A program made the position numbers and the translations under genes. Positions 6,088 to 12,058 of a stretch of 17,815 bases of DNA are shown piece by piece (positions within the stretch are counted from its first letter, which is position 1; each line of letters begins with the position of its first letter). The DNA is taken from NCBI GenBank assembly GCA_031257235.1, contig JAIRPA010000021.1, positions 1 through 17,815 on the forward strand, written 5' to 3'. Below the pieces are notes generated by a model. It had not been told where the DNA came from, ran no database searches, and saw only the letters and a list, made by a program, of their open reading frames with translations. This DNA comes from Burkholderiales bacterium (GTDB lineage Bacteria; Pseudomonadota; Gammaproteobacteria; Burkholderiales; Casimicrobiaceae).

Positions 6088-7125
6088 ATGAGCTTTTTGC
6101 CCAACAAAGTCAGTCAGTTGTCCGCCGTCGCCACGGCGGTTTTTGTCGCGCTTTTTCTTGGCGCGTGTTCGACCAACCCTGCGCCGATGGAATCGCGCCA
6201 GCCGGTGCCCAACCAAGACAAAGTCGTCATCAAAGACGGCGTCGTGGCGCGCACCCCTGCCGGCGAACCCGCCGCGCCTGAAAAAGCGACCGTGCTTTTT
6301 CACAAAGTGCGCCCCGGCGAAACGCTTTACTCCATTGCCACTTCCAACGGATTGTCTCCGCAGGAAGTTGCCGATTGGAACAATCTTGCCGATCCCACCA
6401 AAATTGCGGTGGGTCAGGTGTTGCGTTTAGCCGCGCCGGAAGACTACATGGTGGCGCAAACCACGCCTTTGCAACCGGTTGCCCCAACGGACAATCGTTC
6501 GCAGACCCCCGGCGCCGTGTCGTCTTCGCCCGTCAACGTCAGAAGCGTCATCACCGAAATTCCGGTGTCGCCCGACGCGCCCGACGCGCCGATTTCATCA
6601 ACCCTGCCGGGCAAAGCCGTCAAAGAACCCTATTCCAAAGAACGCCTTGCGGCGTTGACGCCCAAGGTTGCCGTGCCCGAACCCGAAACGGCGACCGTCG
6701 CCACGCCGGACGTTGCGTCCTCGTCTTCCACGGCAACCCCTGCCGCCTCCGGCAAAATCAATTGGATTTGGCCGACGCAAGGCAAGGTGGTGACGCGGTT
6801 TTCGGAAAGCGCGAGCTTAAAAGGCATTGATATTGTCGGCGTGATCGGTCAACCGATCCTAGCCAGCGCGCCGGGGCGCGTGGTGTATGTCGGGTCGGGC
6901 TTGCGCGGGTACGGCAAACTGGTGATCGTCAAACACAACGACACGTTTTTGTCGGTGTACGCGCACAACCGCGAGCTTTATGTGAATCAGGGAGACGCGG
7001 TCAAACAAGGGCAAAAAATCGCCGAAATGGGCAATACCGATACCGACCAAGTCAAACTGCACTTTGAAGTGCGTCAAGACGGCAAGCCGGTCGATCCGCT
7101 GAAGTTTTTGCCGGCGGCGAAGTAA
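6088..7125 (+). CDS. nlpD: NlpD-like murein hydrolase activator lipoprotein
   Basis: The 345-aa protein starts at ATG 6088, giving a signal peptide with lipobox L-G-A-C (Cys27). Domains are a LysM peptidoglycan-binding motif (residues 72-114, HKVRPGETLYSIA...), a Pro/Ala/Thr-rich linker (about 120-222) and a LytM/M23 fold (246-341, GIDIVG...LRGYGKLVIVKHND...YAHN...LHFEVR). In catalytic M23 enzymes the metal ligands are H-x3-D and H-x-H. Here the first His is Leu244 and the first His of H-x-H is Lys323, as in E. coli NlpD. It should therefore be a non-catalytic activator of an AmiC-type amidase at the division septum rather than a hydrolase. A longer frame from 6010 is not needed. surE, pcm and rpoS, frequent nlpD neighbours, are absent here. 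Confidence 0.9.
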   Translation: MSFLPNKVSQLSAVATAVFVALFLGACSTNPAPMESRQPVPNQDKVVIKDGVVARTPAGEPAAPEKATVLFHKVRPGETLYSIATSNGLSPQEVADWNNLADPTKIAVGQVLRLAAPEDYMVAQTTPLQPVAPTDNRSQTPGAVSSSPVNVRSVITEIPVSPDAPDAPISSTLPGKAVKEPYSKERLAALTPKVAVPEPETATVATPDVASSSSTATPAASGKINWIWPTQGKVVTRFSESASLKGIDIVGVIGQPILASAPGRVVYVGSGLRGYGKLVIVKHNDTFLSVYAHNRELYVNQGDAVKQGQKIAEMGNTDTDQVKLHFEVRQDGKPVDPLKFLPAAK

Positions 7126-7324
7126 GGGTTCGGCAAGGAGTAAAACTATTCGCCTATGCCCAAAAGTGAACCCCTACTTTTTGCCGGTTTGAGTTTTGGG
7201 CAGTTCGGGCCGGGCGATGGAAGTTAGCAAAAAAGTATCGGCAAAGCCGGATACTTTTTTGGTGGAAAGGCAAGGGCGGGACGGACAAGTCCGTCCCCTA
7301 CGGCTGTGAACCCAATCGCAACGT
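7126..7324 (+). repeat. Composite intergenic repeat, locus 4
   Basis: This lies directly after the nlpD stop. It contains a stray left arm (about 7133-7155), then a hybrid inverted repeat whose left arm is GCCCAAAAGTG (7158-7168) but whose right arm is TACTTTTTGCC (7175-7185), i.e. arms from two different subtypes. The bulged-A hairpin follows (7227-7262), then a GGGACGGAC-AA-GTCCGTCCC palindrome (7278-7297) followed by CCTAC. That palindrome is inverted relative to the one at 14489-14508. Confidence 0.8.
7227..7262. terminator. Bulged-A bidirectional terminator hairpin, copy 3
   Basis: A6 (7229-7234), outer pairs GTA/TAC, inner TCGGC/GCCGG with a terminal U-G wobble, loop AAA, unpaired A (7251), T6 (7255-7260). 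It lies about 100 bp downstream of the nlpD stop and upstream of metB, so it would insulate the two genes. Confidence 0.65.
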
Positions 7325-7325
7325 T

Positions 7326-7360
7326 CAATATCCAATATCCAATATTCAATATCCAATACC
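7326..7360 (+). repeat. Five CAATATC heptamers abutting the metB start
   Basis: Units CAATATC, CAATATC, CAATATT, CAATATC, CAATACC (7326-7332, 7333-7339, 7340-7346, 7347-7353, 7354-7360) end one base before the metB ATG. The unit length is the same 7 bp as the TCAGnnn arrays but the sequence is different. The array replaces any Shine-Dalgarno sequence. Confidence 0.92.
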
Positions 7361-7361
7361 C

Positions 7362-8513
7362 ATGAACCCGACAAAATTTCATCCCGCGACCATCGCGGTG
7401 CATGGCGGTTTGAATCAAGACGAACAATTCGGTTCCGTCGTCCCGCCGATCTATCCTTCGTCCACCTTTAACTTCCCCGAATACGGCAAGCCGCGCGCGC
7501 ACGATTATTCGCGTCGCGGCAACCCCGGGCGCGACATGGCGCAAGACACCTTGGCGGCACTGGAGGGGGGCGCGGGATGCGCGTTGACTTCGTCGGGCTT
7601 GTCCGCGTTATACCTGCTCACGGTTGCGTTATTGACGCCCAATGATTTATTGGTCGCGCCGCACGATTGCTATGGCGGCAGTTATCGGATGTTCGCGCTT
7701 TTGTCGCAACAAGGATTGATCCGCGTGATGTTTGCGGATTATAACGACGAGAAATCCTTGAGTAACGCGCTGGATCGTTCGCCCAAACTCGTTTTGATCG
7801 AAACGCCCTCAAACCCTTTGATGCGCGTCACCGACATTGCCGCCGTGGCCGCGCGCGCGCATGAAAAAGGCGCGTGGGTCGCGGCAGACAATACTTTTAT
7901 GACCCCGATTTGGCAGCGCCCGTTGGATTTGGGCTGTGATTTTGTCGTTCATTCGTGCACCAAGTATTTAAACGGTCACTCGGATTTAATCGCCGGATGC
8001 GTTATTTCCAAAACCGAAGAACACACCACCTTGTTGGCGCATTGGGCAAACGTCATCGGGATTCCGGCGGGTGCCTTTGACAGCTATTGGCTGATGCGCG
8101 GGTTGCGTACCTTAGCCACAAGAATGGCGCAACACGATCAAAACGCGAAAAAGATCGTCGCGTATCTTAGGCAACAAAAAAAGGTTTCCAAAATTTATCA
8201 TCCGTCTGAGCCGAGTCATCCGCAACACGAGCTTGCCCGACAACAACAAAGCGCGTTTGGCGCGATGGTGAGCTTTGAATTGTCCGGTGATCCGGCGACG
8301 TTTGTGAATGCCTTGTCCCTCTTCACGCTGGCGGAGTCTTTGGGCGGCACGGAGAGCCTGATTGCGCACCCCTCCACCATGACCCACGCGGGCATGCCGC
8401 TTTTCGCGCAGAAAAAGGCGGGCATCCATCCATCGCTGTTGCGTTTGTCGGTGGGCTTGGAACACATCGACGATTTAATCGCCGATCTGGATCGCGGATT
8501 CGCGGCGATTTAA
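7362..8513 (+). CDS. metB: Cystathionine gamma-synthase (MetB)
   Basis: A PLP enzyme of the Cys/Met metabolism family that joins an activated homoserine (O-succinyl- or O-acetylhomoserine) to cysteine to give cystathionine in methionine synthesis. The 383-aa sequence follows E. coli MetB almost motif for motif: TIAV--GLN-DEQ-G-VVPPI, PRAHDYSRRGNP-RD, LLVAPHDCYGGSYR, VDNTF-equivalent AADNTFM (175-180), the PLP lysine in HSCTKYLNGHSD (Lys201), FTLAESLGG-ESL--H--TMTHAGM and the C-terminal GLEHIDDLIADL. YSRRGNP (49-55) supplies the phosphate-binding Tyr/Arg of the partner subunit. The ATG has no Shine-Dalgarno; heptamer repeats lie directly before it. MetB is favoured over MetC or MetZ because of the PHDCYGGSYR and SRRGNP context, though substrate preference cannot be fixed from sequence. 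Confidence 0.92.
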   Translation: MNPTKFHPATIAVHGGLNQDEQFGSVVPPIYPSSTFNFPEYGKPRAHDYSRRGNPGRDMAQDTLAALEGGAGCALTSSGLSALYLLTVALLTPNDLLVAPHDCYGGSYRMFALLSQQGLIRVMFADYNDEKSLSNALDRSPKLVLIETPSNPLMRVTDIAAVAARAHEKGAWVAADNTFMTPIWQRPLDLGCDFVVHSCTKYLNGHSDLIAGCVISKTEEHTTLLAHWANVIGIPAGAFDSYWLMRGLRTLATRMAQHDQNAKKIVAYLRQQKKVSKIYHPSEPSHPQHELARQQQSAFGAMVSFELSGDPATFVNALSLFTLAESLGGTESLIAHPSTMTHAGMPLFAQKKAGIHPSLLRLSVGLEHIDDLIADLDRGFAAI

Positions 8514-8526
8514 GGGGTTCGGCGTT

Positions 8527-8727
8527 TCAGAAATCAGGGATCAGGGATCAGGAGTTCGCCCAAAAGTGAAAACCTACTTTTGGGCGGTGAGTGTTACCCC
8601 AAAAGTACCGGCAAAGCCGGATACTTTTGGGTAGAAAATGCGGAACATACGCCGCGCCTTCGATCAGGGATCAGGGGTCAGAAACGCTGCCAAAGGCTGC
8701 GTGTGGATTCTGTAACTTCGTCGGCTA
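8527..8727. repeat. Composite intergenic repeat, locus 5
   Basis: This fills the gap between convergent metB and the antitoxin gene. It holds four heptamers (8527-8554, TCAGAAA, TCAGGGA twice, TCAGGAG); the inverted repeat CGCCCAAAAGTG/TACTTTTGGGCG (8557-8568/8575-8586, loop AAAACC, one G-T pair); the bulged-A hairpin (8598-8631); three more heptamers (8664-8684); and a GGATTCTGTAACTTCGTCGG segment (8704-8723) related to the ATTCTGCGACTTCG module. That module appears to run into the antitoxin stop codon at 8725-8727. Confidence 0.8.
8598..8631. terminator. Bulged-A hairpin, copy 4 (short T run)
   Basis: Outer flanks CCCAAAA/TTTTGGG, then GTA/TAC, CCGGC/GCCGG, loop AAA and unpaired A8621. The A/T tracts are four bases, not six, and the stem is lengthened by CCC/GGG. 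Termination may therefore be weaker, although it sits 85 bp after the metB stop, between convergent genes. Confidence 0.5.
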
Positions 8728-9042
8728 CGCAAACACGACTTCGACGTGGGGATGGTGTGATGTTTGATCGGCGCCGACCACAATCTGAACATTACGACCC
8801 AGCCGAATAAGACAATCCATCATTTTTGTTTCGCTGACCCCGCGAAACTGACCGCGCAACATCTTTGAAAGTTTGGGTTGAGACATTCCCAAAACCGCCG
8901 CTGCCTGTTGCTGTGTCCATTTTCGGCTTTTGATGATTTCGTCGATCTTGGTCGCAAGTTGCGCTTTGACAAGCATCTCTTGGGCGTTAGGCATTCCTAA
9001 ATCGAGATAAACATTGCCGACGCTTTCTTCTATTTCTCTCAT
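8725..9042 (-). CDS. XRE-family antitoxin (HigA-like)
   Basis: The 105-aa protein has a helix-turn-helix at about residues 44-65 (TQQQAAAVLGMSQPKLSKMLRGQF), preceded by MPNAQEMLVKAQLATKIDEII, a pattern of the HTH_37/XRE antitoxins paired with Gp49-like toxins. The ATG at 9042 is chosen over a frame extending to 9150 because it overlaps the toxin stop as ATGA and has AAAGGAGAGG eight to nine bases upstream, inside the toxin gene. Such antitoxins bind and neutralise the toxin and repress their own promoter. The last codons (VFA-stop) lie beside, and probably within, a repeat module, so the C-terminus may have been replaced or extended by repeat DNA. Confidence 0.88.
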   Translation of the reverse strand: MREIEESVGNVYLDLGMPNAQEMLVKAQLATKIDEIIKSRKWTQQQAAAVLGMSQPKLSKMLRGQFRGVSETKMMDCLIRLGRNVQIVVGADQTSHHPHVEVVFA

Positions 9043-9401
9043 TTTGCCTCTCCTTTGGCGTGAGTTTCGGCTATTTTGAGCCGATCTCTGATTAAATCCA
9101 AGTCCGGCTTGGGTGTGGCTATTCCGTGGGTTGATTTTTTCTGGAAGCAATGAAGAACATAGACCGCGTCTCCAAACTTAACGGTATAAACCGCACGGTA
9201 CGCGCCGCCCTCGGAATATTCCACAATCTCAAGCACGCCGGCAGAGCCAAATCCTTTCAATGGCTTGGTTTCGTCGGACTTCTTCCCGATTTGCGCCAAG
9301 TGCAACGCATAACCAAACGTGTCTTGGACATCCTCCGGCATTGCCTTTAAATCCTTTTTAGATGATCCCAGCCAATACAATTTTTTCAAAACCGGTAACA
9401 T
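9039..9401 (-). CDS. Gp49/RelE-type toxin (HigB-like)
   Basis: The 120-aa protein matches the phage-derived Gp49-like HigB toxin family: LYWLGSSKKDLKAMPEDVQDTFGYALHLAQIG (9-39), the K-PLKGFGSAGVLEIVE core (47-61), YRAVYTVKFGDAVYVLHCFQKKSTHGIATPK (69-98) and a C-terminal helix. Members are usually ribosome-dependent mRNA endonucleases, and the conserved basic QKKS segment belongs to the active surface. Toxin-before-antitoxin order is the higBA arrangement. ATG 9401 follows a TATAAT by six bases, which would make the mRNA leaderless; upstream in-frame alternatives (to 9449) are non-ATG and would cross the promoter. The gene follows mogA in the same direction, with 84 bp between mogA's stop and this start. 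Confidence 0.88.
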   Translation of the reverse strand: MLPVLKKLYWLGSSKKDLKAMPEDVQDTFGYALHLAQIGKKSDETKPLKGFGSAGVLEIVEYSEGGAYRAVYTVKFGDAVYVLHCFQKKSTHGIATPKPDLDLIRDRLKIAETHAKGEAK

Positions 9402-9407
9402 GGGGAG

Positions 9408-9437
9408 ATTATACCCATATGGGCATTGCCCACGCAA
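9408..9437 (-). promoter_or_regulatory. Toxin-antitoxin promoter with palindromic operator
   Basis: On the minus strand there is TTGCGT (9437-9432), an 18-bp spacer and a perfect TATAAT (9413-9408). The spacer is wholly palindromic: GGGCATTGCCC (9421-9431) and CCCATATGGG (9414-9423) share three bases. This is a likely operator for the antitoxin HTH protein. A start seven bases after the -10 would fall on the A of the toxin ATG. Confidence 0.65.
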
Positions 9438-9485
9438 GAGCAAACGCAAACACCCCTCCGTTAGAGACCTTGGAAAGCTAACTTT

Positions 9486-10070
9486 TTATTTTTTAGCGCC
9501 TTCAGCCGACTTGGGTCGAAAGGCTTTGGAGATGTCGGGGTTGGTGTCCACGCGCGCCGCGCCGATTAAATCCAGACAATACGGCACTGCCGCAAACACG
9601 CCCACGTGAACGATTTGACCTTCGGCATTGCGTACACCCTCCAGCGTTTCACAAATCGCTTTGGGTTGACCGGGCAAATTTAAGATCAGCGCGTTTTTGC
9701 GGATCACCCCCGTTTGACGCGACAAAATCGCGGTGGGGACAAAATTCAACGAGACGCGCCGCATTTCTTCGCCAAACCCGGGTAAAACGCGGTCGGCCAC
9801 GGCAAGGGTTGCCTCCGGCGTGACATCGCGCGGCGCAGGGCCGGTGCCTCCGGTGGTCAAGACCAGCGAACACCCTTCTTGATCGACCAATTCCGTCAAG
9901 GTTGTTTTGATGATTTCAACATCGTCGGCAATCAGACGCGATTGAATTTCAAACGGAGACACGATGGCTTTTTCGAGCCAATCCCGTAGCGCGGGAATCC
10001 CTTTGTCTTCATAAACGCCCGACGACGCGCGGTCGCTCACGGACACTAAACCGATTTTGCAAAGAGTCAT
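9486..10070 (-). CDS. mogA: Molybdopterin adenylyltransferase (MogA)
   Basis: MogA adenylates molybdopterin before molybdate insertion in molybdenum cofactor synthesis. The 194-aa length equals the family norm. Signatures are KIGLVSVSDRASSG (5-18), LIADD (46-50), the MPT-binding loop TTGGTGPAPRDVTPEAT (72-88, with Asp82) and LSRQTGVIRKNALILNLPGQPKA (116-138). The start ATG at 10070 overlaps the darP stop by four bases (ATGA), so plsY-darP-mogA are probably translated from one message. No terminator-like hairpin was found between the mogA stop and the toxin promoter, so read-through into the toxin-antitoxin pair is possible. Confidence 0.95.
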   Translation of the reverse strand: MTLCKIGLVSVSDRASSGVYEDKGIPALRDWLEKAIVSPFEIQSRLIADDVEIIKTTLTELVDQEGCSLVLTTGGTGPAPRDVTPEATLAVADRVLPGFGEEMRRVSLNFVPTAILSRQTGVIRKNALILNLPGQPKAICETLEGVRNAEGQIVHVGVFAAVPYCLDLIGAARVDTNPDISKAFRPKSAEGAKK

Positions 10071-10585
10071 GGTGTTTCCTTGTCTGTAAGATCGTCCGCC
10101 GGCAGTAAGGTCGTCAAACGCTTTTTGATGTCTTTAAAAAGCGCGCGATACGCCAATTTGCCGTCCGGCGTATCCACGCCTTTTCGGGCGCGCGCAATCA
10201 GCGTCTGCCATTGTTCAAGATCAATATCAGGCATGGCGGCGCGCCACGCCAAAAGCGCGTCAGGGTCGGTCAAAAGCCGAGACCGCCAGCTTTCAACGGC
10301 GGCAAGCTCGGTTTTTTGAGCCAAAGACCCGTTTTTTTGCGCCTCTAAAAATGCGGCAATCGGCGCAGGATCAACGTCTCGCATCAAACGTCCGATGAAC
10401 TGAATTTGACGCCGCCGCGCTTCGTGTTTGGTGATGCGCTTTGCGTCACCAATCGCGTCAAAAAGGGCTTCGGGCAAGCCCAACAATCGTAATTTTTCCG
10501 ACGGGATGTCGACAAGCGCTTTGCCCAACGCCTGCACTTCGTGCATCGCCTGTTTGCGTCGGGTTTTTGAAACGGGTTCGGTCAT
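10067..10585 (-). CDS. darP: DarP (YjgA, DUF615) ribosome-associated protein
   Basis: A 172-aa basic protein of the YjgA/DUF615 family, which associates with late 50S ribosomal precursors and helps their maturation. Recognisable blocks are SKTRRKQAMHEVQALGKALVDIP--KL--L-LPE (about 6-40), EARRRQIQFIGRLMRDVD (54-71) and the C-terminal YRALFKDIKKRL. The ATG at 10585, four bases after the plsY stop, is favoured; a GTG at 10615 would add ten residues and overlap plsY by 26 bases. Neither has a convincing Shine-Dalgarno, consistent with coupling to plsY. It lies in the plsY-darP-mogA operon; darP next to mogA is a neighbourhood I recall from other betaproteobacteria. Confidence 0.88.
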   Translation of the reverse strand: MTEPVSKTRRKQAMHEVQALGKALVDIPSEKLRLLGLPEALFDAIGDAKRITKHEARRRQIQFIGRLMRDVDPAPIAAFLEAQKNGSLAQKTELAAVESWRSRLLTDPDALLAWRAAMPDIDLEQWQTLIARARKGVDTPDGKLAYRALFKDIKKRLTTLLPADDLTDKETP

Positions 10586-10589
10586 GGCA

Positions 10590-11189
10590 CTATTGGATTT
10601 TGTCTTCCGCGCCACGGAAAAGCCGCGCGATGTTGGCGCGATGTCGCCAAATCGAAATCAGCGCGATGAGCACCAACGCGACGCCCATCGGCGTTGCACC
10701 AAACACGACACACGCGCCGACAATCAACGCCAGCGCCGCCGAAAGCGCGCCCGCGGAACTGATTTTGAGTCCCAACGCCACGATTGCCCAAACGGCAATG
10801 ACCACGACGCCTAAAATCGGCGCAACGCCGATCACCACGCCGCCGGCGGTGGCGACCCCTTTCCCGCCTTTGAATCCGTGAAAGATCGGAAAGAGATGCC
10901 CTAAAAACACAGACAGCGCCATGGCGGGCAGGGTTTCTTCCCAAACCAAAGGACAATACGTCACCGCCGCCGCGCCGATCAACACCGCGACCAGTCCTTT
11001 TAAAAAATCCCCCAAAAACGTCAACGCCGCCGCTTTTTTATTGCCGGTTCTCAAAACGTTGGTCGCGCCCGGATTTCCCGAACCATACGTTTTCGGGTCA
11101 GGCAGTTTCATCGCGCGGGAAACCACCCGCGCAAACGAAACCGAACCCAAGAGGTACGCCAAAATCGTCAATACGATGCCTGCCCACAT
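10590..11189 (-). CDS. plsY: Glycerol-3-phosphate acyltransferase PlsY
   Basis: PlsY transfers an acyl group from acyl-phosphate to glycerol-3-phosphate, the first step of phospholipid synthesis, in the inner membrane. The 199-aa protein is highly hydrophobic, with about five to seven membrane segments. It has the three family motifs: YGSGNPGATNVLR (35-47), GHLFPIFHGFKGGKGVAT (97-114) and WRHRANIARL (181-190). The start has CGGAG about 11 bases upstream. A TAAAAT at 11221-11226 (minus strand) could be its -10; a heptamer array begins seven bases further upstream. It is the first gene of the plsY-darP-mogA transcript. Confidence 0.96.
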   Translation of the reverse strand: MWAGIVLTILAYLLGSVSFARVVSRAMKLPDPKTYGSGNPGATNVLRTGNKKAAALTFLGDFLKGLVAVLIGAAAVTYCPLVWEETLPAMALSVFLGHLFPIFHGFKGGKGVATAGGVVIGVAPILGVVVIAVWAIVALGLKISSAGALSAALALIVGACVVFGATPMGVALVLIALISIWRHRANIARLFRGAEDKIQ

Positions 11190-11233
11190 AAATCGTCGTC
11201 TCCGTTGCCACGAAACGGGGATTTTAAACGGAA

Positions 11234-11439
11234 TCAGGGGTTCAGTAATCAGGAATCAGAGATTCGCCCAAAAGTAAAAACCTACTTTTGGGCGGTTTAA
11301 AAACCAAAAAAGGACAGGCAAAGCCTGATCCTTTTTTGCGTAGGGGCGAACTGTGTTCGCCCGAAAGGCGATAAAACCGGATTGCGGGTCAAGCCCGCAA
11401 TGACGGTGTTTCTGATTCCTGATTACTGACCTCTGATTC
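11234..11439 (+). repeat. Composite intergenic repeat, locus 6 with inverted heptamer ends
   Basis: The left edge has TCAGnnn heptamers (11234-11262). Then come a perfect 12-bp inverted repeat CGCCCAAAAGTA with loop AAAACC (11265-11294), the bulged-A hairpin (11306-11337), a GGGCGAAC-TGT-GTTCGCCC palindrome (11344-11362) and ATTGCGGG...CCCGCAAT (about 11379-11402). The right edge has CTGAnnn heptamers (11412-11439). The heptamer arrays at the two ends are inverted relative to each other. The locus separates plsY (start at left) from mobA (stop at right). Confidence 0.88.
11306..11337. terminator. Bulged-A bidirectional terminator hairpin, copy 5
   Basis: A6, GGA/TCC outer pairs, CAGGC/GCCTG inner pairs, loop AAA, unpaired A11328, T6; same sequence as copy 1. 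On the minus strand it would end the moaA-mobA transcript about 110 bp after the mobA stop, before plsY. Confidence 0.65.
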
Positions 11440-11444
11440 CCGAA

Positions 11445-12035
11445 TCACTTTTTGCCGGTTGAAGTCACATCCTCCGGCGTGTTGATGTTGTGAAAAAAAA
11501 GCTCATCATCGAACATGACGGTGACCGCCTGATGATCGCGGTAAAACTCTCCTAATCTTCGTTGGTGGTGGCGCAGGGCGAAAGCAACGTCGGGAAGGCT
11601 TGAGCGATGCACCAACGCGAAAGTGGGATGCGCGCGTGACGCCGTTTGGGCAAACGCCAACGTTGTGGCGTGATCCATGATCGCGGCGGTGAGCCGCGAT
11701 GCCAAGTCAAGCGGCAAAAACGGCGCGTCGCAGGGAACGGTGATCACCCAATCGGTGCGCGCGTGGGTTAAACCCGCCAAAAGCCCGGATAAAGGCCCCG
11801 AAAAATCAGGGGTTAAATCGGGCACCACCGGGTATCCATACGCGCGGTATTCCTCCAAGTGGCGATTGGCATTGATGATGAGATGATCGGCCTGTGGGCG
11901 TATCCGTTCAATCACCTGCGCGATTAACGGACGCCCTTGAAAAAGAATAAGCCCCTTATCGCGGTTCATCATGCGTCGCCCCATGCCGCCGGCGAGAATC
12001 ACGGCGGTGAGTTGATCGGGTGAGGGCGAGATCAT
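11445..12035 (-). CDS. mobA: Molybdenum cofactor guanylyltransferase MobA
   Basis: MobA adds GMP to the molybdenum cofactor to form the MGD form used by DMSO-reductase-family enzymes. The 196-aa protein has the nucleotidyltransferase signature LAGGMGRRM--DKGL (14-29), the DFSGPLSGLLAGL loop (77-89), the metal site VPCDAPFLP (100-108, Asp103) and NINTPED near the C-terminus. It follows moaA by 23 bp. There is no clear Shine-Dalgarno before ATG 12035. The final codons Thr-Gly-Lys-Lys-stop are read from ACTTTTTGCCGGTT (11447-11460, plus strand), which matches the right arm of the AAAAAGTA inverted repeat at 1357-1370 and 7177-7190, so the protein's tail seems to be made of repeat DNA. Confidence 0.95.
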   Translation of the reverse strand: MISPSPDQLTAVILAGGMGRRMMNRDKGLILFQGRPLIAQVIERIRPQADHLIINANRHLEEYRAYGYPVVPDLTPDFSGPLSGLLAGLTHARTDWVITVPCDAPFLPLDLASRLTAAIMDHATTLAFAQTASRAHPTFALVHRSSLPDVAFALRHHQRRLGEFYRDHQAVTVMFDDELFFHNINTPEDVTSTGKK

Positions 12036-12058
12036 GGTCGTGGTCGTATTCTTTGCGC

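Noticed and set aside
7362..8513. Assignment of this gene as metC (cystathionine beta-lyase)
   Set aside because: Motifs PHDCYGGSYR, DYSRRGNP and the overall match to E. coli MetB favour cystathionine gamma-synthase.
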